Source: Pseudocercospora fijiensis CIRAD86 (taxonomy: Eukaryota > Ascomycota > Dothideomycetes > Mycosphaerellales > Mycosphaerellaceae). From it: a stretch of DNA of 64,000 nt. Location: contig NW_006921534.1 in the NCBI RefSeq assembly GCF_000340215.1, forward strand, positions 124,001 to 188,000, given 5' to 3'. How positions within the stretch are numbered: position 1 is the stretch's first letter; every line of letters begins with the position of its first letter. The position numbers and the translations under genes are program-made. Shown piece by piece: positions 34,724 through 44,899 of this stretch. The notes below the pieces were generated by a model. It worked only from the letters and a program-made list of their open reading frames with translations, ran no database searches and was not told the DNA's origin.

Positions 34724-37700
34724 CCGGGACGAAAATAACAATACCGAATTTAGTAGTTTCTCTTCCCCTTCTTAGTGCTAAACTAAAGGCGGCTTCCGGA
34801 GTAGACGACGCTATTTCGATAGCTAACTCTATTTAGGATTTAATAAGAGTAATCCCGAAGAGCTTTTAAGCCTCCTTCGGTATCTTGTTAAAAGAAACGT
34901 TCGATGCTACTATCAAAGTACAGAACGTCTAAACAACTCTAGCTAGCCTAGAGAACTACTATACAAAGGGAACCTTCCCGGCGCATATTTTTAGCAGCCT
35001 AAAGATACTAGCTACGTAGGTATCGAAGGAATTCTTAATAAGCTCTACCTTTTAGGCGTTTAATACCGCCTATAAGAATACCTTGTTCGAGACGTAGAAG
35101 GAGTTCTTAAATCTAAGCATTTAGATAAAGAAAAAGGAGCACGAATCACTCCTATACCTTCTATTAGACAAAGAACTCTCTATTAAAGCTTAGGCCGAGA
35201 TAGAGACAATCTTTAATCGTCTTAAAGATGTCTATTAAACTCCGAATCTAAACAAGGAGGGACACTTTGTATTAAGCCCTATCTTCGCAAACGAGCTTAA
35301 TAAGATTAAAGAATACGGACTCGACCTTTATAGAAAGGCAATAAGTCTCGGCTTTGCAAAGTACTCGAAAGAACGTACAGTTCGGGTATAGAAACAAGTT
35401 GCTTTAAGCAAGGCAGATACGATAATAAAAGACCTACCTACGCTTAATATTAAAGCGACGATTGCCGAAGTAGTACAGCAAGCACTTAAAAAACAAACTA
35501 CCAAACTACGAGGTTCGTATAGACGTACTAATTCAAGTACTATACTAACGACTTAAAGGTACTAAACCTAAACCTAAGCTAAAGACGAAAGCAAAGCTAC
35601 TAGTTAAAACCAAGAAGGAAAGGCAAGGAAAAGGGATAGGAAAGAAGCAAAAGAAGCGGAAATGAGGTAGATTCTCTCTTCGCCTAATAGGTTCAAACTA
35701 TTAGACGTTTCTTCTTTACCTAGGCGGTTTTTTGTATCTAGTTTAGACACTTAAGTAAAGTACTTACTGTTGAATTCCTCTTTATTATACCTCGACAGTA
35801 TATTGCTTAGTGCATGCGAAATATTTAAATGTCCTAGCGTATCTCTACCTCGAGATATCGAATAGCGATTGTCCTTTAACGGAAAATACATCTTTGCTTC
35901 TAAATTAGATAGAAAACTGCCCCTTTAAGCCTAGACAAAGGCAGAAAGAACGATTAGGTTAGCCTTATTCTTTAAAGGACAAACGGACCGGGACTACAAC
36001 CTAACGTTCTATATTAAATCAGGCTAGTTACCGCTAGCAAATATCTAACTAGATTTAGCACTAGGCGCAACGAGAGCCTAGCTTACAAACTAGACAAAGA
36101 ACCTGCCTAACAAGCTATTCTATCTAGTTAAAACTAAGGACATATTAGACTTTCTTTATAGGAATAAGTACCTATTGAAAGTAACCGATAAAAACTTAGG
36201 CCTAGCGATAATAACAAAGACCTAGTATATAGAACAAGCCCGTAAGCATTTAGAAAACAGCGACGCTTACGTCTGGCTCCTAGACTAGGAAATAGAACCG
36301 ATCCTTAAAGAGTTTAGAACACTACTCTTTGCATTCTAATAGCCTACGTCTATAGAGAAATAGCTTAAGACGACAACTGCTAAACTACTAAGGTTCTATA
36401 TAATTCTAAAAATACATAAGAACCCGATAGCTTCTAGACCTATTATCCCGTCTTATAGTTGGATTACAAGCCGATGCTTAGAAGTAGTAGACTACTACCT
36501 TTAGAAACTACTGCCGCAATATCTATAGATCTTAGATTCGACTAAGACTTTTATTTACGATATACGATAGTACTAAGACAGCCTAGAAGGCGTATACTTT
36601 GTAACAGGCGATGTAAGCGCTATATATACAAATATACCCCCGAAAGATGCTATTCGAATCTATAAGAGCCTCTTATAGAGATTAGATATCAACTTAGAAG
36701 GCTATACGGTAGATTCTATTATAAGCTTACTATAGTTTGTCTTAGAACACAACTTCTTCTATTACGAGAATAAGATCTTTAAGCAAGTAAGTAGCTTAGC
36801 TATAGGAACGTCCTACGCCCCGATAGTAGCAAACCTATACTATGCTTTTTTCGAAAGAGCTCTCCTCCCTAGACACCCGAAGATTCGCTTCTATAAACGC
36901 TATATAGACGATATCTTCTTACTATTTAAAGGGATAGAAGAAGAACTTGTTAGCCTACAATCAGCCTTTATTATTAAAGGACTAACGATTAATTAGGAAC
37001 ATTCGAAAACAAGCACGTACTTTCTAGATATGCTTCTACTTAACGAATCTAATAGGCTAGTAACTTCGATATATCGCAAGTTTCTAAACAAGTATATATA
37101 TATCCCGTAGTCCTCGTTACACCCCGAAAGTATTAAGACGGCCTTTGTTAAAGCAGAAAGGACTAGAATACGTACGCTTTGCTAAAAAGACTTAGACTTC
37201 TATAGCGTAAAGAAGTTCTTTTTCGTAAACCTACTTAGGAGAGGATATCCTAAGAAGACGCTTTTAAACTAGTTCTCTAAACCCCTAGGTAATATAAGGG
37301 TATAAGAGGTAAAACAAGACAAGTCTCTACTACCGTCTTATTACAATCTAGTATAGGAATACATTAGTACTATACAGCTTAGTTAGGAGTTTCTAAAGAA
37401 CTACCGAGACGCTAAAATAACGCTTCCGGCTTCGATTAGTAAAGGCTTCCTCCTTAGTTTAAAGAGAACTCGTAATTTCTACGACCTCTTTAATAAGACT
37501 AACTTAACAATCCTAGAATAGGACTTAATACTCTCGATACCCTAGCGATAGGCTTCGATATAGTGTATACGAGTATAGTATAGCCTTTTAGGCATTAGGT
37601 ATATACGGGTCTAAGTACCGAGTATAGTAGAAATATAGCGAGTATACGAGCTAGAGGAGAAAGATTTCGATCGAGTACCCTCTATAGTAGTAGAAAACCT

Positions 37701-37875
37701 ATAGATCTGCTATATAAAGTACGAGTTAGACCCTTCTCGAAGGGGACTATACCCTCCGAAAGTGTACCTATACTTATACTCCGAGGATAGTTCCTAGAAG
37801 GGAATACGTAGTACTAGATATCTCGGCTTATAGGGAAACGGTTATCGCTTAGTCGAATAGTTACTAGGTTTAAAA
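34724..37875 (+). pseudogene. Penelope-like retroelement copy B, lacking visible endonuclease, between telomeric tracts
   Basis: A frame with codon starts 1 mod 3 is open, apart from mostly TAG/TAA stops, from the telomeric junction to the 3' end (about 1,050 codons). The N-terminal part (34726-35700) is helical and charged, ending in a Lys/Arg-rich segment. The RT begins near 36181 (VTDKNLGLAIITKT). One Trp codon survives at about 36274 (VWLL). Palm motifs are GDVSAIYTNIPP near 36610, GTSYAPIVANLY near 36805, and catalytic YIDDI at 36901-36915. The thumb follows to about 37290. No GIY-YIG domain is visible in the remaining 190 codons. The 3' end (GGTTTAAAA) passes into CCCTAA repeats at 37876. 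The open 5' junction suggests 5' truncation, so the element's true N-terminus is probably missing. The RT assignment is strong. The telomere-priming mechanism is inferred from structure. Confidence 0.9.
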
Positions 37876-37905
37876 CCCTAACCCCTAACCCTAACCTAAC
37901 CCTAG
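37876..37905. repeat. Interstitial telomeric tract T5, 3' of PLE copy B
   Basis: Identical to T1 in length and variant order. The PLE-tract-unit junction is therefore the same for both PLE copies. Confidence 0.92.
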
Positions 37906-39462
37906 CCCGTCTATACCTATTAAAGTAGGTAAAAGACGTTATTTATAAGAGATATTATACTAGATATACTTATTATTACCTTAAGTAGTAATTAGATCTA
38001 TATACGACGACTAGATATTCGCTTTTAGCGATAGACTACTTGTATTCTAGTCTAGGGGCCCCTCCCTACGTTTTAGTGTATTTCTTAGTACGGCTATACG
38101 TTATAGCGCGGGCTGTTTTCTATATTACGGGCTGTTTTCTATAGCACGGCAGGGTACCCCCCTAGAAGTAGTAGATATTTTCATATTATCTAAAAGTAGA
38201 CGACTCGACGATTCTAAAACCGTCCTACTTTTTAGTAGGCGACGTTAGATAACCGAGAAATCTGCGTTTCTATTTTCGACTTCCTAATCGGAGGGATATT
38301 AGCTAGGTATTAGCTAGGTATTAGCTTAGCTAACGTCCCCGGGGACCCCCCCGGGAGTTAGCCGAATTTGGACGTTTAATATCGAAAATAGGCCTATTTT
38401 TTCCGCTAATTCCGAATCTGAACTCGGTTTTGCCGAGAGATAACTAGGGGTCGAGATATAGCTATCTTAAACGAGATACCTACTATAAATATTTCAACTC
38501 TTAACGGAATTAAGAGAAGTAGAATACAAGACTACTATACCCTCGAATAGAGAGGGATAGAGGTACAAATTAACATCTAAGAACTAGTATAGGCAATAGG
38601 GATAGTAAGAGGTTCGCCTCGAAACCCTCCCTATCTAAAATATTCTTAGACAATATTAATAGTCGATTCCCTACCCTACTATTAGATTACTATCTATAGA
38701 GGAGTAGAATAAAGCCTATAGATTAGGACCTATACTGCCCCTAGTAATAGGGAGGTATACCCTATTTGTAGCGAGATAGATAGAACTTAAAACCTCTTAC
38801 AACCCCTTTCTCCTTCCTTCTAAGAGTAGACCTTAGCTATTTACCTAGGCTCTAGTTAATCTAGGCACTAGGTAGATACGTATAAGGGGAATGTGCCGCG
38901 TAAGAGGCTTTTAATAATATATATCAACCTATAATCTATAGATACTAGGCTAAATTAAAGGGCTAATAGAGGAAAGATCCCTCCGTATAGATCTACTCTA
39001 CTTACTACGCCGCCCTATAAGGGTACCGAGGTACCGAGGATCGGAACTAAGCGTTCCCGGACCCGTACGCTTCCCCGCACGAGTCTAGAACCGGAACTAA
39101 TCCTTCCCGGAAGGATTTTAAGCTAAAAACAACTGCCGAAATTATACCTACCTAAAGTAGGTAACGGTAGTTTAGCCCTAATCTTACCGGGACGCGGAAA
39201 GATCGCTACCCGACGGCTGTACGTCTATCCGACGGCATTGCAGCTATCCGACGGCCTAATATTACGCCGTCGGGGCAATCTAACTCCGCGCGACGAGTAG
39301 ATATATAGAGACAAGCCTATATAGTCCCTAAAGAGTATCTAATAGGCGAAACTACTTCTTTGTTTCTATAAGAGTAGTAGGACTGCTTTTATATTTATTT
39401 AGGACTCTACAAACTTATTCTTGTTCCTATTCTTTTACGGCTTTATTTAGAGTAAAGCTATT
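37906..39462. repeat. Telomere-bounded 1.56-kb unit U4
   Basis: Same boundaries as U1-U3. The first half shares markers with U1 (CTACTTGTATTC, GAATTTGGACGTTTAATATC) and the second half shares markers with U3. Slightly more CA/TG loss than the others (for example AGCTATTCC at the right end where others have AGCTGTTCC). Confidence 0.92.
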
Positions 39463-39491
39463 CCTAACCCTAACCCTAACTCTAACCCTAA
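39463..39491. repeat. Interstitial telomeric tract T6
   Basis: CCTAACCCTAACCCTAAC followed by a TCTAACCCTAA variant. C-rich strand on +. Confidence 0.88.
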
Positions 39492-39875
39492 GGGCGAGTA
39501 TTCCTATCGCTAGTTATAACTAATTAGCCTACGGCCCTTACTATATCGCTAGTTATAGCTAATTAGCCCGACGCGGGCATAGTCGAGATACGACTTAGAA
39601 TGCGACCGCCTTCTTATTTAGCTCGTAATATATATAGGCGGCCTACGAGTAGGTACGAGAATATATTCTTTTATACCTTCGATATTATAATATCGAATAA
39701 ATAGAGAATAGTTCTATAAAGGAGGCGATAAATAGTAAATAGGGCTCGTCGACGTCGCGCGCGAAGGCGAGCGTTCCTATCGCTAGTTATAGCTAATTAG
39801 CCCGCGGCCCTTACTATATCGCTAGTTATAGCTAATTAGCCCGACGCCGGCGCCCTACTATACGCCCGCTATATA
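39492..39875. repeat. Short subtelomere-like repeat block between telomeric tracts
   Basis: The motif CGCTAGTTATAGCTAATTAG occurs four times (near 39507, 39550, 39778, 39821) as two pairs, each followed by GCCC-rich sequence. The two pairs begin GGGCGAGTATTCC and GGCGAGCGTTCC. The motif is a near-palindrome around AGCTAATTAGC. No frame visible. Confidence 0.75.
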
Positions 39876-39892
39876 CCTAACCCTAACCCTAA
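39876..39892. repeat. Interstitial telomeric tract T7 at a hAT breakpoint
   Basis: CCTAACCCTAACCCTAAA directly joins the truncated 3' part of a hAT transposase relic. This is the innermost telomeric tract, so probably the oldest. Confidence 0.85.
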
Positions 39893-41650
39893 AGTGCCTT
39901 ATAGTACTATAACGAGTTTCTCGACTTTCGACTTTACCTTATCCTTATCTAGGATCTTCTATTAGTCGTCGTTTAATAGTATAATTTTAAGCGTCTTAAA
40001 GAGGGCTCGGATCGCGATTTAAACTATATAAGCGAAGTAGGGAAACTTTTATAGGGATATAACTAGTAACAACGTCGGCTCCGATTTAATAGGGCTAGGG
40101 CTATTACTAGGCTCCTCTTTATCGTTATCGTCGTACGTATTATCGTACGTATCTAGAATCGTAGCGAGCTTAATATTCGGAAGATTAAGCTAGATTATAG
40201 ACCTTATAATCTCCTCTATATACTCGACCCTATCGATATAATTAGTAATTTTAAAGATATATATAAGTAAATTATATATATAACGCCTTATATAATATTC
40301 GATTATTACTAGCGTTATCCGTAGTAATCGAGATTAGTTTCGTTATTACGCTAACCCTATCTATTACCGTATAGATAAGCTTCGCTATATCCTTACTAGT
40401 ATAAGAACCTAGAATTTTAGGGAATCCGATTATAAGTTCCTAGAGTTTCTAATCCGAATTAATAAAGTATAGTATAATCGAGAGGAAGGAGGCTCTTACA
40501 GTCCGGCTTAACTAGCTATCGATAGTAATAGCTACTCGGCGAGTATTACGGAGGATCTCCCGAATATCGTCTAATATAGCCTCTTTATTCTTTTCGAATA
40601 TAATACGCTAGGTTATCGCGCCGAGAAATAGGGGAGGGTAGTTTATAAGATACAGGTATATCTTCTATATAGACTCCCTTTTATAGAAGTCTTCCGGAAG
40701 ACCGTTTATAGCTAGCATTTCGTTTACTAGTTACTTAAAGTCTTTAGAGGAGAAATCGGTAGCCTTTAATCCTAGAGCTTCTTTAAGTATAGCCTATAAT
40801 AATTAGCTAGATCTCTACGGTTAATTAAAGTAGCTAGAATCTATAGCCGGTAGCTATAGCCGGTAGCTATAGCCGGTAGCTATAGCCGGCATTTTAGAAG
40901 ACGTATCTCTTTCTAGAACGCTATATCTATATTAACTCTCCTCTCTTCTTAAGATTCCTAATACTATTTAGAATAGAGATAGTTCGTAGGCGATAAGTTC
41001 CTATCCCCTAGTTTTAGGTATTTTAAGATTAAACCGTAGAAGTTATAGATAATTACTAGTTAACCTTTAAGTCGAGAAGTCGTATAATAGTATAATGCCC
41101 CCTCTATAAAGAACTTCTAGAATATATCCGTTCGCTCCTTACTCCCCTATCGTATCGAGTACTTCCGGAGTTTATACTCCTTCGAACGTAAGTATAAAGG
41201 GAACTATATCTTATAGACCTATTAATTAAACTGCTCTATATACTCGGGTTTCTAAAGATACGCCTAGCTAGCCTTTTCGAAGATTTCCGGGTTAATACTC
41301 GATATTCTTATATCTCCGAATAACCTTCTACTTAGACTCTATAAAGGTAAGGACTAGGTAGTAGTACCCTATAATAAATTCCTACTACTAGGATTCGGAG
41401 AGGATAAATCTAGCCCTAATCGTCGTCTAGGACTCGATAGGCTCGAAGGTAAGTATACGACCTCCTTTTAACGTTATCGCAATCTCGCTCGTATACTAGA
41501 CTATTTCGACTATCGTCTCGTTATTACCCTTCCTAGTATAGCGCCTAGTATATATATAATATCGGTCGGTATATTTTAAGGTTTCGTATAGTAAGGTAAG
41601 GACTTAGGAGTAGTAAATATATACTAGTAGCTATAAGGAAACACCCTTTC
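39893..41650 (-). pseudogene. Decayed hAT-family transposase, truncated at a telomeric tract
   Basis: Minus-strand frames with mainly TAG/TAA stops show the hAT core. LAINGLPEDFY is near 40700-40735, followed by the first catalytic block AITIDS at about 40515-40532 (equivalent to TxDxWTS). The FPKILGSYTSKDIA stretch lies near 40395-40435 and the second acidic block ITTDNASNN at about 40305-40330. The C-terminal hATC dimerisation domain is absent, because coding sequence stops where CCCTAA repeats begin at 39892. Upstream (higher coordinates) a less clear N-terminal part extends to about 41650. The element is dead through stops and truncation. The 13-bp tandem repeat at 40841-40889 would also shift the frame. 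Confidence 0.75.
40841..40889. repeat. 13-bp tandem repeat, about 3.8 units
   Basis: CTATAGCCGGTAG is repeated head to tail with no mismatch inside the hAT relic. Perfect copies in otherwise mutated DNA suggest the expansion is recent. Confidence 0.85.
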
Positions 41651-41689
41651 TTTTATAGTATCGTATCGTTAGGAATAGCTAGATAGTAA

Positions 41690-41830
41690 ATAGCTAGCTA
41701 CCTTTTTTTTCGTTTCCTAGCTACCTAACTACTAGATTTTTTTTTCCTAGCTACCCTAGCTAGCCTAACTACTAGAATTTCTTTCCTAGCTACCCTAACT
41801 ACGGTCCTACTACTAGTCCGATTAGGTAGT
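41690..41830. repeat. Subterminal-type repeats at the probable 5' end of the hAT element
   Basis: TTTCCTAGCTACC recurs at about 41714, 41748 and 41783, with CTAACTAC spacers and T-runs (TTTTTTTT near 41703 and 41736). Clustered short direct repeats next to the termini are common in hAT elements. A terminal inverted repeat partner is not expected because the other end was lost at T7. Confidence 0.5.
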
Positions 41831-41879
41831 AAAGTAGAGTTTTCGACTAGGAGATTAGAGCGAGTCGTATTACGTTATA

Positions 41880-43000
41880 GAGGCGTATTTTAGCGAGAGC
41901 CGATAGGCTAAGTAGGGCGAGCGGGTAATAGCTACTAGTTATTCTATCTAGCTAGAGAGTCGCTAGCCGGGTTGTATATAACTAGTAATCTAATAGGTAT
42001 ACTAATTCGCTTATATATACCTATACGGGATCGAGGGATATTAAGCCCTAGGATCCTAGAAGTAGTACCTTTAATATAGCTACCTAGCGGTCTCGAAAAA
42101 GGGCGCCCGTCGGGAGTAATAGTAATTATAGGAGGGCCTTCGTATTAGCTAATTCGAATACCGATAGCCTTAAGCTTCGCCTTACTAGCCTCTGTTTTCT
42201 AAGGGAAGAATTTATTCTTACTCTCCTTATAAGTATCGTCCTCCTTATCTACTACGTAGTCCTTAGCGGTAATAGTAACGGTATTAATATCTGCCCGTCC
42301 CTATCTCGCCCTAAGCGTTCGGTAGTATAGGTAATTACTTAGGATACGAAGAATAAGCTAAATTTCGGAAACCTAGCTAGTATCCTTAAAGTTTGCGTAG
42401 TTATTAAGCTTTCTATCCTTCTATAGCCTAAAGACTCGAGCTATTTCTTTTACGGTATTACCTCGGATATTATAGAGGTCTAGGTAGTTCCTAAAGAATA
42501 TAGGACTATTAGTAATATCGTTCTTACGGCGATCTTCCGTAGCCTTCCTATAAGTAGCGGCGGCTTATAGGATAGTAAATTCGTTACCTATATACTACTC
42601 GAGGGCCTATACTATAGTAGATCCTCGGGTACGAAGAATATCTCCTATTTCTTTTAGTAGTCCTTTAAAGAGCGCCTCCTTAAGCCGATAATAGGTTAGC
42701 TCGGTACCTTTAATAAAGTTATTAACACTTCCTAGGTTATCGTAGATTATATCTACTTTAGTTTAGCGGGATAGGTTAGCGGATTAAAGATATTATACCT
42801 ATTCGAGTAGGGTATTATAATTGCTTAGTCGCTAGTCGGAAGGAAGGTAGGAAATACCGCTATAGGCTACGCTCGTAATAAGGTCTCGACTAGAGGCTTC
42901 TACTATTACGCGCTTATAAGGCGGTAGAGGGGGTTTTATATATCGGGTCGCGTAGAGGAGGTAGGGGTTTATCGGTCCTTAATAGTTAATTAAGGAGGAT
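41880..43000 (-). pseudogene. Decayed ORF 3' of the Gypsy element, not recognised
   Basis: The minus-strand frame is clear at about 42170-42730: NNFIKGTELTYYRLKEALF near 42660-42720, then KEIGDILRTRGSTIV, then EDRRKNDITNSPIFFRNYL near 42490-42550, then a Lys-rich stretch to about 42170. All stops seen are TAG/TAA. The helical, charged character and position after the integrase suggest a retroelement gag or accessory protein, but no zinc knuckle or capsid signature is visible. It could be part of a second, older element. Confidence 0.4.
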
Positions 43001-44000
43001 AGTATTTACTATAAGCGCCTATTGCTTTATCGAGGGAAGGGCGGTATAGGTATATTTGTTTATAAAGAAGTTTAGGCGCGAGAAAGATCGCCTTTTTATC
43101 GTAGTAATAGCGCGGATACGTAGGAAGGGACGGGAGGTACCTACCTTACGTATATACGCGCGTTTGTATATAAATCTAAAAGTAAGGTACGTATCCTAAA
43201 GGAAGTAAAGGGTTAGTAGTAGATAGCGGCGACATTTCTAGAGGCCTAGATAATTCGCGTAGTAGCGAGATTCGAGGGCGTAGGATTAGAGTACTTAGAT
43301 CTAGGGAGTTAGGCATTATATAACGTACTAACCCCTCCGCTTTAACCCCTACTATATTAAGGTATAGTTATAAGGGCTCCTCCGGGTAGTATAGGGGTAG
43401 TAGTAGTAGTCGTAATATATCCTAGCTAGCTAGCTACTATAGGCGGGAGCTCCCGGGATTCTTAGAAATCTCGATATATTAGCCGGCGTAGGCTATAGAA
43501 ATAATATAAAGGAAAGGTTTTTAAATAAAGGAAATCTTTAAGGTTAGGTAAGGTTTTCCTAGGCTTACTCCGTAGGGTAGGCTTCGGTTTTAGTAAGCTA
43601 GGCGTAACGTAGAGCTTCTAGTAGGTCCCCTTTTACCGAGTTAAAATTATTTACTCGCTCCGCGGATAGGCTAGTACTTAGACTACCCCGGGGAGTAGGT
43701 CTAGGGATATTATTAAGGATAGGGGCTCCTTACTAAAGCCCCTACCCTCGTCGGTAGTAGTATAAAGGAAAAGAAGCAACGATAAGGCTCTAGTAGTAGT
43801 ACTCTATCTAGCTACTAATATATAAAGGGATAATCGATCTTAGTATACGTCGATAATCCGTTTAAATACGCGAATAAGGGTACTAGCGAGTAAAAAAATC
43901 GGTATAAGGCGAGTAAATAGGAGTAAAAGGGAGGCTATACGCGAGTAGTTATAGGTTTATTAGGCCTACTAAGGTAGTAGTAGTCTATTTTCGTTATATT
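43000..44000. other. Region after the Gypsy coding sequence, no LTR identified
   Basis: This should contain the 3' untranslated part and 3' LTR of the Gypsy element. CTAG runs occur (43424-43439), as also at 48470 and 52145, but flanking sequences do not match, so I could not define LTR ends. Confidence 0.35.
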
Positions 44001-44899
44001 CTATAGCCTACTCCGCTTCTAAGGGTTCGTTAAAAAATCCGGGGTTTAAGCCTAGGCCCTTAGAGTTAGCGGTATAGCGGAGCTCCTTTTATTCGATCTA
44101 GGTAAGCCGAAGCCTATCTTATATTCTTATTAGGGATAGCCTATATTCGTTGTCTCCCTAGTTTGTAACGTTATCTATAGCCTCCTAGGCGAGAAATCTA
44201 ATACCTCGCCGCCTATATAGGTTAGTATATACTAGGGTAGTAAGGCTGGTCTCTACTAGGGCCTTAAGGAGATATAGGTTATATTCGAACTTTAATATAT
44301 TTATCTCGTCGTAGACCTAGACTCTCTAGGTCGTCTACTAGCTAGGGTCTCGCTATAGTACTAGTCGAAAGCTAGGGTCCTAGGTAAGCCTCGGAAGAGC
44401 GCTAACGTAGTAGGCTTGTTCGTATAGGTCCTACCTTCTATATAGAATTACTATCTAGCCGAATCTATAGTATTAAGCTAAAGGCTAGGTTACTCCTCTC
44501 TAGGTGAATAGGGCTAGGTAATTAAAAGCTAGAAAACTATTAGGTTCGGTCGAGCTATTAAAGAAGAGACAGTTATTCGAATAATCTTCTATAAGGGGTA
44601 CGCTAAGAAGGTCTCGTATTAGGTTATTAATCTAAGAGATAGGATTAACTTTAGGGTCGACTCGGTATATAGCTATAGTATAGGCTTAAAAGGCTCGCCT
44701 TTACTCCTCCCTAGGAAGGGATATAACCGTATAGACGTCTATATCCCTTTCTTTACTAGACCTAGTATTAGACTAGCTATCGTCCCTAGACTCGGAGAAC
44801 TTAGACTAGCTATCTCTATCTACCTCGACTTCTTTATTAATAGGTTCGTTATCCGTCGTAGTAGCGTTTTTACCTAAGATCCGGTTAGGTCGGAATAGA

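Noticed and set aside
29923..39892. Repeated short tracts considered as a CRISPR array
   Set aside because: The spaced repeats are telomeric CCCTAA tracts separated by near-identical 1.56-kb units. No unique spacers, and a fungal context.
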